A stretch of 64,000 nucleotides of DNA, from contig CAYUCL010000002.1 of NCBI GenBank assembly GCA_964443325.1, positions 1-64,000 on the forward strand, read 5' to 3'. Shown here piece after piece: positions 26,191 to 35,028 of this stretch. The DNA comes from DAOUVR01 sp034430535 (GTDB lineage Bacteria > Chloroflexota > Dehalococcoidia > E44-bin15). Under the pieces are notes generated by a model. The model had not been told where the DNA came from. It was given only the letters and a program-made list of their open reading frames with translations, and ran no database searches. Made by a program: the position numbers and the translations under genes. Positions within the stretch are counted from its first letter, which is position 1; every line of letters begins with the position of its first letter.

Positions 26191-27393
26191 TTATGCGCTC
26201 GATGGGTCTTGCACAGGATTCTGCTTGCCCAAGTCCACCCAGGCTACAATCAGAGCCAAGGCAACAGCACAAGAGCAAAGGGCCAATCCTAACTCGATCC
26301 CGACAAAATATGCCACCCATCCCATCAACGGCGCCCCTATGGCAACACCAGCAGTCAGGAGTGCGTGAAAAATGCCCGTTGCTCTGCCACGCTCTTCTGG
26401 CGTGGTGTGGTCTGCAACTAGAGCGGATATCGATGGAAACAGCAGTGCATAGGCTGCCCCATATACCGCCATAATTACAGCTAGAAGAGCAAAGGTTCCA
26501 AGAGCAGGCATCACAACCAGCGAAACCACACAAAGACCCAAACCGGCAGTGATAGGTATCTGCCGTCCAACACGGTCAGCGATAGCCCCGCCGAAGAACT
26601 GGAGCAGGGTAAAAACGATAGCAAAGGTCGCAAGCAACATTCCCACATGGAACGCCTCCATGCCCTGGCCCTTAACATACAGTGGCAACAGTGTAACAAC
26701 ACCCCCAAAGGCGAAGTACTGGGCGAATATTGAGCAATATGAGGTTAACAAGCCCCTTCTTCGAAGTAATCCCCCTATCTTTTTCAAGTCCTGGCTAAGA
26801 GACGTTTTTATTGCTGTAGCGGGGGCCTTCGCTTTTGGCATCACAACAGCCAACAACACCCCTAAAAGAAGCGCCACTGATCCGAAGTAGAATACGAACC
26901 CATAGCCCATACGAGAGGCCATCACTCCACTGAGGCCATAGCCTACCAGCGTAGCCATCCCCATCGCCATCCCATAAAATCCCATCGCCCTACCTTTTTG
27001 ACCATAAGCAGCATGCTCGGCACTCACCGACATAGTGGCGGGACCTAGTACACCACCACTAATGCCATGGAACAACCGTACCACGGCTAGATGGAAAGGC
27101 AAACGACATATAGCATAACCAAACATAGCGATAGCATCTCCCAGAAGACCCATAATCAGGGGTTTCTTGTAGCCCACTCTGTCGACCATCCGTCCGAAGA
27201 TTATGTTTGCTGGGGTGTTGGCTATCGAGTACAGTCCTACGATCAACCCAACCATCCCTACACCGGCACCGAGGTCCCAAGCATATAGAGCCACTATCGG
27301 GATTAGCAGGTGGGTATCAAGAAAGCCTAGGAAAGTAACAATAAAGTTTAAGGGGAAAACAGTTTTTGCTTGAGGTATCTTAAGCTTGGTCAT
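26191..27393 (-). CDS. MFS transporter
   Basis: A 400-residue protein with 12 predicted helices. The loop 2-3 signature is FGRMVDRVGYKKPLIMG and its second-half counterpart is GAIADRVGRQIPI. Helix 5 carries the motif-C-like run GPATMSVSAEHA. This resembles drug or sugar efflux carriers of the DHA1 type, but the substrate is unknown. It is a single gene, with a palindromic repeat upstream and a convergent membrane-protein gene downstream. Confidence 0.82.
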   Translation of the reverse strand: MTKLKIPQAKTVFPLNFIVTFLGFLDTHLLIPIVALYAWDLGAGVGMVGLIVGLYSIANTPANIIFGRMVDRVGYKKPLIMGLLGDAIAMFGYAICRLPFHLAVVRLFHGISGGVLGPATMSVSAEHAAYGQKGRAMGFYGMAMGMATLVGYGLSGVMASRMGYGFVFYFGSVALLLGVLLAVVMPKAKAPATAIKTSLSQDLKKIGGLLRRRGLLTSYCSIFAQYFAFGGVVTLLPLYVKGQGMEAFHVGMLLATFAIVFTLLQFFGGAIADRVGRQIPITAGLGLCVVSLVVMPALGTFALLAVIMAVYGAAYALLFPSISALVADHTTPEERGRATGIFHALLTAGVAIGAPLMGWVAYFVGIELGLALCSCAVALALIVAWVDLGKQNPVQDPSSA

Positions 27394-27412
27394 CTTCCAA
27401 AATTAACACCTT

Positions 27413-27464
27413 CGTAGCACGACCCTTCAGGGTCGCCGATTGCGAGGCTAAAGCCTCGCGCTAC
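27413..27464. repeat. Cruciform-type palindromic repeat
   Basis: Two adjacent hairpins (CGACCCT/AGGGTCG and GCGAGGCT/AGCCTCGC) are enclosed by GTAGC and GCTAC. It is a mobile palindromic unit of the kind dispersed between genes in many environmental bacteria. It lies between tilS and the MFS gene and may also stop transcription in either direction. Confidence 0.65.
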
Positions 27465-27486
27465 ATTTTGGCTGCTACTAAAGAGG

Positions 27487-28890
27487 TCAAAGCCTTTCGA
27501 ACTCCAAGTGTAGAACCTGCTTTGTTGAATCTTTGACCTTGACCCGCTCAGCGATGCGCCAGCCCACTACCCAGACTATACCCCCTGGCGAGCATACAAG
27601 CGGCACATGGTCGCGCCATGCCCGTGGGATCTTGGCATCGACCATAAAGTCCTGTAGCTTCTTGAGTTCAGCCATTCCCAGGGGCTGAAACCGGTCTCCA
27701 GCCTTGCGCCCTCGCACCACTAAATCCATACCTGACTCATCAAGGTCAAGACATGCCCTGAAGCCCTCAGTAGCCCGCCCAGGCGTCGTTATGTTCGCCC
27801 TCACACTCCATCCTGGAAGCACAGTATCCCCAGGCACATTTAGTCTATGCTCTCCTTCCAATGGGGTGAAAGGACATGTATCTTGCTCCCCCCTCGCCAC
27901 TAGGCATGTGTGGTAACCTACATGAAAAATCAGCCCCCTGGGTAGAGATAGCCTCCTACCCGCTGGCTTCGATAAGGCATCCATCATCTTCTCAATATGA
28001 ATTAACTGGATATCTATGAGTTCTCCCAAGATCTGGCCCAAAACGCGGCGCAAAAGGTGCCGTTGAAGCGACGGGTGAAGCGAAAGCAACGCTTTACTAT
28101 CTAGAAGGATGCCATTTGGCTGCTCCGTAACTACCTGACTCCATGCTAAAGAAACATGCTCTTCAAGGAATGACAGATCATCTGCGGCTGTATGAGCCGT
28201 ACGCAGCAAAGCACCACTGATATTGCGGTTGTAGCTTTGGAGGAGCGGGACTAGCTCATGGCGAAGGCGATTTCTTAAAAAGGCGGGTGAATAATTGGAA
28301 ACATCACTCCTCGGCTCAAGATCACAGGCGCAGCAGTATTCCTCGGTATCCGCTCTGGTGACTTCAAGAAGTGGCCTCACCAGCAACAGAGTGCCGCCTC
28401 TGCCTTGCCATGTGGTAATAGGCTGCATTCCCCGCAATCCTGCAAGGCCAGTTCCCCGCAATAGATGTATTAGGATGGTCTCCACCTGGTCATCCTTAGT
28501 ATGCCCCAAAGCGATGCGCTTAGCCCCAGTTGCCTCCGCTACCTCACAATAGAAATCATATCTCACTTTTCTTGCCGCCTCCTCCAGTGAGAGGTGATGC
28601 TCCTGCTGGTACGCCCCGACATCCCGTCTCTCTACAGTCGCCGGGGTCCCCAGGCGCTGAGCTAAATCGGAGACATACCGGGCATCGGCATCAGAATCTG
28701 CCCCCCTTAGCATATGATCCATATGTGCTATATGGAGGCTCACCCCAAGGGTCTCACGAAGCTGACTAAGGATGTGCAATAGGCAGACAGAGTCGGGACC
28801 GCCGGAGACACCAACCAGGAGGACTTCTTCGCCTTCGATAAGACCTTGTTCTCGAATGAACTGGAGAACTCGCTGTTTTAAACCCTTCAT
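27487..28890 (-). CDS. tilS: tRNA(Ile)-lysidine synthase
   Basis: A 467-residue enzyme that changes C34 of tRNA-Ile(CAU) to lysidine, so that the tRNA reads AUA. The N-terminal PP-loop ATPase domain has VGVSGGPDSVCLLH (about 26-39), HMDHMLRGADSDAD and ALGHTKDDQVETILI. The linker and C-terminal TilS domains follow (GRKAGDRFQPLGM near 395 and VDAKIPRAWRD). Length is normal. It is the last gene of a minus-strand run, three bases after the phosphatase gene. Confidence 0.93.
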   Translation of the reverse strand: MKGLKQRVLQFIREQGLIEGEEVLLVGVSGGPDSVCLLHILSQLRETLGVSLHIAHMDHMLRGADSDADARYVSDLAQRLGTPATVERRDVGAYQQEHHLSLEEAARKVRYDFYCEVAEATGAKRIALGHTKDDQVETILIHLLRGTGLAGLRGMQPITTWQGRGGTLLLVRPLLEVTRADTEEYCCACDLEPRSDVSNYSPAFLRNRLRHELVPLLQSYNRNISGALLRTAHTAADDLSFLEEHVSLAWSQVVTEQPNGILLDSKALLSLHPSLQRHLLRRVLGQILGELIDIQLIHIEKMMDALSKPAGRRLSLPRGLIFHVGYHTCLVARGEQDTCPFTPLEGEHRLNVPGDTVLPGWSVRANITTPGRATEGFRACLDLDESGMDLVVRGRKAGDRFQPLGMAELKKLQDFMVDAKIPRAWRDHVPLVCSPGGIVWVVGWRIAERVKVKDSTKQVLHLEFERL

Positions 28891-28893
28891 TTC

Positions 28894-29505
28894 TCAAACC
28901 CCATTTTCCAAATGGCAGGTATCGTTATACAACAGCAGAGTGATGCCGCTTTTACCAAAGTTGAGGATACTTATCGAGGCGAGGTCCAGCCGCAATCTTC
29001 TAAGATTGGAAAGGTCCATTTCCAATGCCTTATTGATAATACTCTGGATAGTGAGAGAGTGGCTCACCACGAAAACCGTCTCACTTGCATGGATGTTAGC
29101 CAGCTTTTCCACAGCGGACCATGCTCTTCTCTGAACCTCAGCTATAGACTCTCCGCCAGGTACCTTCAAGGATGATGCATCATTAGCCCATTCTTCCAGG
29201 AACTTGCCATACCTCTTCATAACCTCTTCAAAGGTAAGCCCATCCAGCTCTCCGGCATCCAGTTCCATAAAGGCATCATCGGCGATCACTTCCAAATCAT
29301 GAAGGCGTGCAATCTCATTAGCCGTCTCTCTGGCACGCCTCAGAGAGCTGGAATAGATTGCACTCACTTCTTCGTCCTTGAGTGCTACGCCCAATCGCTT
29401 TGCCTGCTTTTGCCCTTTCTCATTCAGTTCAATATCGGTATGCCCCAAAATCCTATTCTCCCGATTCCACATCGTTTCACCGTGTCTCACCAGGATAAGC
29501 TTCAT
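28894..29505 (-). CDS. Histidine phosphatase family protein
   Basis: A 203-residue member of the phosphoglycerate-mutase-like superfamily. The catalytic LVRHGETMWN (His8) starts the protein. The second Arg lies in SSSLRRARETA, the Glu in MELDAGELDGL and the second His in VVSHSLTIQSI. Size and the GHTDIELNEKG block resemble alpha-ribazole phosphatase (CobC) and GpmB-like enzymes; no cobalamin genes are near, so the specificity is open. It overlaps the upstream metalloprotease gene by four bases and abuts tilS, which indicates one operon. Confidence 0.85.
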   Translation of the reverse strand: MKLILVRHGETMWNRENRILGHTDIELNEKGQKQAKRLGVALKDEEVSAIYSSSLRRARETANEIARLHDLEVIADDAFMELDAGELDGLTFEEVMKRYGKFLEEWANDASSLKVPGGESIAEVQRRAWSAVEKLANIHASETVFVVSHSLTIQSIINKALEMDLSNLRRLRLDLASISILNFGKSGITLLLYNDTCHLENGV

Positions 29506-30620
29506 TTTGCTCCTTTCGCATAACGACGAGCCCGAGCCACCCGCCTAAAGTAGGGGGGATGGTCATAGAATAGTAATTCCACCCAGCGATTGGGTTGCGC
29601 CTCAGATAGGTTCTGGTTGGTAAGTTTGGTCATCATCGTGATAAAGCCCATGGGATTAGCAGTCAAGGTCAAGGCATATTCGTCAGCAGAGCCCTCAATA
29701 TAACGCCTGTAGGTATTAATCAATGGTTCCAAAAGAAGGGCAAAGACGCCTAACACACCAACAAGCAGGGGGAAGGCAGCAACATCGTCAATGCCTTTAA
29801 AGTTAAAGTATGGCACGCCAAGCTCTAGTGTCAGGTGCACCAGGTAAAATCCTACCAAGATGATCGCTGACTGGAGAGCGATAAGTTTGGCGATGTCGTG
29901 GTGCACATGATGCCCCAGCTCATGCGCCATGATTACCTCGATCTCCTCTGGTGAATATCGATCCAGTATAGTATCGCCAAGAACAACGCGCCTGGTGTTT
30001 CCAAACCCAATAAGAGCAGCGTTGCCGGTAGTGGCTTTGCTGCTCAGGTTAATGGTGAAAACGCCACGCACTTTCGTCTTCGCCCTTTCCGTAAGGCGCT
30101 CCAGTCTCTCCCTCAGACTGACATCAGCGAGAGGTTCAAGCTTATAAAAAAGGGGGACAATGATAATTGGAGCGAGATTGCTCATCACCACAGTAAGTAA
30201 AACAAGAAAAACAGCAGCGAAAAGCCACCACAGGTCGGGGAAACTACCCAGAAGCAAGTAAACACAAACAATGACCCCAATACCAATGAGAAAACCCAAA
30301 GTCCCTCTCTTCACGCCGTCGAGGAGCCAACCCCTCAGATTTTGTCTCAAGAGGCCGAAGCGGCGAGGTATCACAAACCCTCCATAGAAGCTCAGTGGAG
30401 CAGACGCTATCCCCAAGAATATCATTAGGGAGGCGAAATAGAAAGCCACCCTCAAAGGCTGTGGAAAATCCAAGACATCCCGAAGGCCAGCGGAGAGCGG
30501 AGTGAGTAAGAGAATCAGGACGAAGATACCACTGATGCCCAGTTCGATAAAGGAAAGACGGCGCACAGTCTTAGCGTAAGCCTTTGCTTTCTCCTGCCGT
30601 TTTAGATCAAGCTCCGCCAC
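29502..30620 (-). CDS. M48 family (Ste24/HtpX-type) metallopeptidase
   Basis: A 372-residue membrane zinc protease. Five to seven hydrophobic segments surround the zinc site HELGHHVHHD (HExxH near residue 236), with the third ligand Glu in EGSADEYAL near 316. The N-terminal half has four helices, as in CAAX prenyl protease/Ste24. The segment TTGNAALIGFGNTRRVVLGD is typical of M48A. It probably cleaves membrane or misfolded proteins at the cytoplasmic membrane. It lies one base after the DUF2344 gene. Confidence 0.88.
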   Translation of the reverse strand: MAELDLKRQEKAKAYAKTVRRLSFIELGISGIFVLILLLTPLSAGLRDVLDFPQPLRVAFYFASLMIFLGIASAPLSFYGGFVIPRRFGLLRQNLRGWLLDGVKRGTLGFLIGIGVIVCVYLLLGSFPDLWWLFAAVFLVLLTVVMSNLAPIIIVPLFYKLEPLADVSLRERLERLTERAKTKVRGVFTINLSSKATTGNAALIGFGNTRRVVLGDTILDRYSPEEIEVIMAHELGHHVHHDIAKLIALQSAIILVGFYLVHLTLELGVPYFNFKGIDDVAAFPLLVGVLGVFALLLEPLINTYRRYIEGSADEYALTLTANPMGFITMMTKLTNQNLSEAQPNRWVELLFYDHPPYFRRVARARRYAKGAK

Positions 30621-30621
30621 A

Positions 30622-31269
30622 CTAGCTGCCCGCCAATATCAACCTGGTTCGGTGAACCGACATTGGGCGATTGGCAAAACCCAGAGCCGCAGTAACCTGC
30701 TCGGGCCTTCCTGTAGCGGTGCTGTCGGCACGCAGGCTCATCCCCAGGGTGCACACCGATTCCTGCCGTCCCACAACCCACAGGCGATACACAAGGGGAC
30801 GAAGATCGTAGTATCGCATCTCAGTATCCCTCTGATGCTGCCAGGGTATATGCTCTTTGGCTAAGAATGAGTGAAGTGCGTCCTCTACTTCACCAGCCCC
30901 TTTATTGGTCTCCAACTCAACCTGATATTCCGCCTGCCTCACCTGCGATTGCAACGAGGGCAGCCTCAGCTCCACCTGTTCCGCCCTTAAGAGGCTAATG
31001 CCAAAAGGCAATTGTTCACCTACCGCCTTGGCAAAATGGTACGGGGAAACCCTCACTCTCAGCGAAATATCCATAAATTCGCCATCGCTAGTCACCCCTA
31101 TAGGGAGAGGGGCAGCAATGGAGATCTTGGGATGCGGGCTAAATCCCTGCGAGTAAGCAATTGGGATGCCAGCCCGCCTGAGCGCTCTTTCCCAAAGGCG
31201 CATCAAATCAAGATGAGAGATGTACTTAACCTTCTCGCCTCGAGAAAAGCCGATGCGGATTCGCTGCAC
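30622..31269 (-). CDS. TIGR03936 family (DUF2344) radical-SAM-associated protein
   Basis: A 215-residue protein beginning IRIGFSRGEKVKYISHLDLM, with YSQGFSPHPKISIAAPLPIG around residue 40. These are signatures of DUF2344/TIGR03936. In most genomes this domain is fused to or encoded beside a TIGR03960 radical-SAM protein, but no such gene is adjacent here. The biochemical role is unknown; an association with RNA metabolism has been suggested from gene neighbourhoods. It lies between the CorC-type gene and the M48 protease gene, with one-base gaps on both sides. Confidence 0.85.
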   Translation of the reverse strand: MQRIRIGFSRGEKVKYISHLDLMRLWERALRRAGIPIAYSQGFSPHPKISIAAPLPIGVTSDGEFMDISLRVRVSPYHFAKAVGEQLPFGISLLRAEQVELRLPSLQSQVRQAEYQVELETNKGAGEVEDALHSFLAKEHIPWQHQRDTEMRYYDLRPLVYRLWVVGRQESVCTLGMSLRADSTATGRPEQVTAALGFANRPMSVHRTRLILAGS

Positions 31270-31270
31270 A

Positions 31271-32527
31271 TTACTCCTTGGTCACCAGGACCTTCTCGAC
31301 CTTTAATCCTCGCATCTCAATGATCACCATTTTTAAGCCGTTGTACCTCAACTGTTCCCCTTCTTTAGGGATGTAACCTAGCAGGCTGAGAATAAAACCG
31401 GCTACCGTGTCATAGTCTCCCTCGGGCAGCCCCAAGCCCAACTCTTCATTGGCATCCTCCACGCGCATGCTGCCATCGATTTGAACCGTCTGCTCATCAA
31501 TAAACGTGAAATCTTTCGTTTCACCCATCATTTCATCCCCGAGCTGACCAACGATCTCACCCACCAGTTGCTCCATGGTCACAATACCGCTGGTTACCCC
31601 AAACTCATCAACGACAACCACCATATTGTATCCCTGAGACTGCATCTCAGCGAACAGTTGAGCAATGCGTTTCGTCTCAGGAACAAACCTAACAGGACGT
31701 ACTAAGTCATCGATTGCGCTCTCCTGATTTAAAGAGCCGTTAGCCTGAGCCATGAGCACATCCTTTATCGAGAGGATTCCAACTACATTGTCGATACTAT
31801 CACTATACACGGGAAAGCGAGTATGAGGAGATTCGGCGTATGCAGCAAGGAACTCAGCTAGCTTGGTCCCCTCCTCTATCCATGTAACCTCAGGTCGAGG
31901 GGTTATCACCTCACGGACGCTGCGATCTCCGAAATCGAATACATTATGCAACATCTCGGCCTCAGTCTCCTCAACGGTGCCCTCCTCACGCCCCACAGAG
32001 ATCATGCTACGGATCTCCTCCTCGCTCACCAGCGCCTTAGGCACACGAGCCTTGCCCCCGGCGAGCGCCGAGCCAATCCAACTTAATACAGCCGCCAATG
32101 GGTAGACAACTTTCATGATCACTCCCATAGGGTAGACGTAGAACAAAGCCAGTCGCTCTGGGTGTCGCATAGCCAGGGTTTTTGGGCTCACCTCAGCGAA
32201 TATCAGCAGAAGTATAGTCACCACTACAGTCGCAATAAGCACCCCCAAATCGCCCGCCCAGATAGTGACCGCTAACACAGTTCCTAAAGCGGCAGCAGCT
32301 ACATTGACGAAGTTGTTACAAAGCAGTACCGTTGCCAATAATCTCTCCGGTTGCTCCATCATCCTTTCCACCCGCTCCGCACCACTCACCCCAGTGCTCA
32401 CCATGTGCTTCACCCGAGTCCTGGGCAACGAGACAAACGCAGTCTCGGCACTGGAAAAGAAAGCTGAGGCAACCAAGCAAAGGAAAAGAAGTACTAAATA
32501 TAGGACGCTAGCATCGTTCAACACCAC
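31271..32527 (-). CDS. CNNM/HlyC-CorC family transporter
   Basis: A 418-residue protein. The DUF21 (CNNM) transmembrane domain covers about residues 1-185 with four hydrophobic segments and the FFSSAETAFVSLPRTR motif. Two CBS domains follow (about 205-330, with VFDFGDRSVREVITPR). The C-terminal CorC_HlyC domain (about 345-415) contains LPEGDYDTVAGFILSLLG. The family is linked to Mg2+/Co2+ transport and resistance. It heads the minus-strand run that continues to tilS. Confidence 0.88.
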   Translation of the reverse strand: MVLNDASVLYLVLLFLCLVASAFFSSAETAFVSLPRTRVKHMVSTGVSGAERVERMMEQPERLLATVLLCNNFVNVAAAALGTVLAVTIWAGDLGVLIATVVVTILLLIFAEVSPKTLAMRHPERLALFYVYPMGVIMKVVYPLAAVLSWIGSALAGGKARVPKALVSEEEIRSMISVGREEGTVEETEAEMLHNVFDFGDRSVREVITPRPEVTWIEEGTKLAEFLAAYAESPHTRFPVYSDSIDNVVGILSIKDVLMAQANGSLNQESAIDDLVRPVRFVPETKRIAQLFAEMQSQGYNMVVVVDEFGVTSGIVTMEQLVGEIVGQLGDEMMGETKDFTFIDEQTVQIDGSMRVEDANEELGLGLPEGDYDTVAGFILSLLGYIPKEGEQLRYNGLKMVIIEMRGLKVEKVLVTKE

Positions 32528-32627
32528 ACGACCACCCCCTTCTTAGCCACCGTTCCGCAAGAAAACGGTTCCCGCCCTCCATCGACTTATCTATATTCAT
32601 ATGCTACCAATGTGCATAGCCAAGCGT

Positions 32628-33086
32628 CTAGTCGAGTTGCGCCTCGAGGATGGCGCCTTCCTCAGCGCTGCACATTTCTCGATTGCTATGCCTGGGGATC
32701 ATAATCTTATGCCAGTCGCGGTAATTGTAGATACCTTGAAAGGCTACACCACTTAAGAATCCACATATAGTCACCGGAGGCAGTAACGGGACAGATACGA
32801 AGAAACCAACAGGAATTAGTAGCAAGGCTATAATCCAATGGTGAACATGAATCTTATTCTCGCCAAATGGAATGAGAATTGACTTGACCCTGCCTAGCTC
32901 TCCAGCCTTTTTGCCACCTCCCAATTTGCTCAATAGAAAACCTAGAAGCCAGCTCATAAAGAAAAAATAGCCCAAGAAAATGCCACCTAGTACTATTGAC
33001 ATGATGCAAAATAGCTTCTTCCTATTTACAAGATGCCAGAAGTTGGCCAGTCTAATATTCACGCCCAATATCCAGCCAAATACCAA
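32628..33086 (-). CDS. Membrane protein of unknown function with HVHHW motif
   Basis: Up to 152 residues with three hydrophobic segments. The most distinctive part is KIHVHHWIIAL, followed by a helix and GFLSGVAFQGIYNYRDWHKI, so several His residues lie at the membrane surface and could bind metal. I do not recognise the family. The frame opens with TTG at 33086; an ATG at 33002 (giving 124 residues) is an alternative and neither has a good binding site. It is separated from the CorC-type gene by 100 bp and divergent from the antiporter gene. The 220 bases upstream hold only the divergent promoter. Confidence 0.55.
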   Translation of the reverse strand: MVFGWILGVNIRLANFWHLVNRKKLFCIMSIVLGGIFLGYFFFMSWLLGFLLSKLGGGKKAGELGRVKSILIPFGENKIHVHHWIIALLLIPVGFFVSVPLLPPVTICGFLSGVAFQGIYNYRDWHKIMIPRHSNREMCSAEEGAILEAQLD

Positions 33087-33244
33087 GCAACTCTGTGTCA
33101 GGGTTTATAATCTCCACATCCGCCCCCACATTTCCAACTGTGGTTCTGCAATTAAAACCTTCATTCCTTTGTCTCCTATGTATGGTAATGTATCAGATGG
33201 AATGCTACCTGTCAACGAAGCATGGTTATCGTGAAGTGAACTAT

Positions 33245-33274
33245 TTGTGAATTTGCCTCTGGGCATGGTATAAT
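33245..33274 (+). promoter_or_regulatory. Promoter of the cation antiporter gene
   Basis: A perfect TATAAT (33269-33274) with extended -10 TGG, and a weak -35 TTGTGA (33245-33250) at 18 bp. The GTG start codon follows at 33307. Confidence 0.5.
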
Positions 33275-33306
33275 CGCTGCTCAGTGAATACCTGGGGAAG
33301 CAAAAC

Positions 33307-34311
33307 GTGATCTTGGTTTGGGTCAAATTTCTCGTCTGTGTCGTTCTCATCCTTTTCTTCGGAACGAAGCTAGCGCGCTACGGGGACGTCATCGCAGAGA
33401 AAACGGGGTTGAGCGGGGTATGGATCGGGCTTTTACTCCTGGCTGTTGTCACTTCCCTTCCCGAGATAATCACCGGTATCAGTGCAGTCACTGTGATCAA
33501 TGCTCCCGACTTGGCGATGGGAACCATCTTTGGCAGCAACGCGCTCAACCTTTTTATCATTGCTCTTTTGGATACTGCATACCGTCGCGGGCCCTTACTT
33601 ACGAAGGCAAGCAAGGAGCATAAGCTTTCGGCAGGTCTTGGTATATTACTCATCGCCTTCGCCGGCGCCAGTATCCTCTTAAGCACCCGAGTATGGGAAG
33701 GCGGGATATGCTGGCTGAGCATCTATAGTTTGGTGCTGGTTATTCTATACCTCCTGGGGTCGAGATGGATTTTTCGCCGTGAGCACAATCGTCCAAGCGT
33801 AGAGACCGCTTCGCTCCGATACAAGAATATCTCATCAAGGAGAGCCTATTTGGGCTTTGGAATTGCTGCGATTGCCATCATTGGATCGGCTACGTGGCTG
33901 GCGACAGTTGGGGATGAGATCGCTTCAGTCACCGGCTTGGATACTACCTTCGTAGGCAGCCTTTTCTTGGCTGTTACCACATCGCTCCCGGAACTGGTTG
34001 TTGCTTTCGCAGCATTGAGGATTGGAGCCGTTGACATGGCTATCGCTGACGTGCTCGGCAGCAATATATTCAACATCGGAATCGGTGTAGCATGTTACGA
34101 CCTTTTCTACGGAAGCGCCTCGATCTTTTCCGCAGCCTCCCAAACCCACATAATCACCACTGCAACCGTTGTCCTCATGAGCCTCATTGTTATCGCTGGC
34201 CTTATCCTCCGAACCAAGCGAAAGACACTGGTTGCGATGAGCTGGTATGCTCCGTTATTATTGGGAGTATATGTTACCGGCGCGTATTTCATCTTCCGTA
34301 TGGGGGGCTAG
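33307..34311 (+). CDS. Calcium/sodium antiporter (CaCA family)
   Basis: A 334-residue YrbG-like exchanger with about ten helices in two inverted halves. The paired alpha-repeats are VVTSLPEIITGISA...GTIFGSNALNL (about 40-80) and VTTSLPELVVAFAA...ADVLGSNIFNI (about 220-258), with the ion-coordinating Glu in each PE. It extrudes Ca2+ against Na+ or H+. The start is GTG at 33307. A second, truncated copy of its last third lies at 44081-44319. It is followed by a broken CBS gene and then the V-ATPase operon. Confidence 0.88.
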   Translation: MILVWVKFLVCVVLILFFGTKLARYGDVIAEKTGLSGVWIGLLLLAVVTSLPEIITGISAVTVINAPDLAMGTIFGSNALNLFIIALLDTAYRRGPLLTKASKEHKLSAGLGILLIAFAGASILLSTRVWEGGICWLSIYSLVLVILYLLGSRWIFRREHNRPSVETASLRYKNISSRRAYLGFGIAAIAIIGSATWLATVGDEIASVTGLDTTFVGSLFLAVTTSLPELVVAFAALRIGAVDMAIADVLGSNIFNIGIGVACYDLFYGSASIFSAASQTHIITTATVVLMSLIVIAGLILRTKRKTLVAMSWYAPLLLGVYVTGAYFIFRMGG

Positions 34312-34351
34312 CAGGTTGAAGGTTAAATCCGGTTGACTACAGGAGGGCAAG

Positions 34352-34590
34352 ATGAAGAAGATAGTCAAGGAACTGGCGACAAAAAAGTGTGTGCAAGTCG
34401 GTCAGAAAGACCGAATATATGAAGCCATCGAGAAGATTGCATGAATACATCGTTAACGATAAAGGCTGATGACAAAATGGGGAAGGCTACAGATACCGTA
34501 GTTGAGCAGGGAGTCTATTAAGTGCAGGTAGCCGATGAGAAAGATGATATATTAACAATGGTAAATTGCTTCACTATACCAAGAGCGCAA
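34352..34590 (+). pseudogene. Broken copy of the CBS-domain gene
   Basis: The ATG at 34352 follows AGGAGGG and opens with MKKIVKELATKKCVQVGQKD, nearly identical to the intact gene at 44337. After GAGAAGATTGCA (34441) similarity breaks off. It resumes near 34455 with DNA matching a later part of the intact gene (AAGGCTGATGACAAAATGG), so an internal piece of roughly 190 bp is lost and stops occur in frame. The KefB-type gene that follows the intact copy is absent here. From about 34590 to 34700 nothing is recognisable. Confidence 0.82.
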
Positions 34591-34707
34591 TTAACAACTT
34601 CAGTATCAAAATCGAAATTCCTACCTGCTATCTCCTCCACTTTCAAAAAGACCTCATCTACAGAAGTCGTCTAGTTATTGTCCAGAGAATTACTAAAGAG
34701 GTATACT

Positions 34708-35028
34708 ATGGCAATGAATGATATTTCCAGCAGTATAGAAGTCACTGAAGCCGAGGCTGAAAAGATACTCGAAGAGGCCAAGGCTAGGGCTAACGAAATT
34801 CTCCTTAAGAGTAGAGAAGAGGCTAGGAAAATCGTTTCCTCCGATTTGCCTATGGATGAAGTCAGAACGGAGTGTGACGGGATTATTCATAAGGCTAGTA
34901 TGCAAGCCGAGGAGAAAATAGCAGATTCTGTGAGGAAGTCCTCTGAAATTAGTGCCAATGCCGACAAGAAAGTAGCAGAAATCGTGGATCTCATAGTGAG
35001 TATCATCACGGGGGCACAGGCAGTATGA
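34708..35028 (+). CDS. atpH: V/A-type ATPase peripheral-stalk subunit H (G-like)
   Basis: A 106-residue, strongly charged coiled-coil protein (residues about 10-75), starting at ATG 34708 behind AAAGAGG. A TTG at 34678 lies upstream but has no site. Subunit H (NtpF in Enterococcus) pairs with subunit E to form the peripheral stalk that holds the A/B head still. It is the first gene of the ATPase operon and overlaps the next gene as ATGA, as expected for coupled stalk and membrane subunits. Identification rests on coiled-coil composition and position. Confidence 0.75.
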   Translation: MAMNDISSSIEVTEAEAEKILEEAKARANEILLKSREEARKIVSSDLPMDEVRTECDGIIHKASMQAEEKIADSVRKSSEISANADKKVAEIVDLIVSIITGAQAV

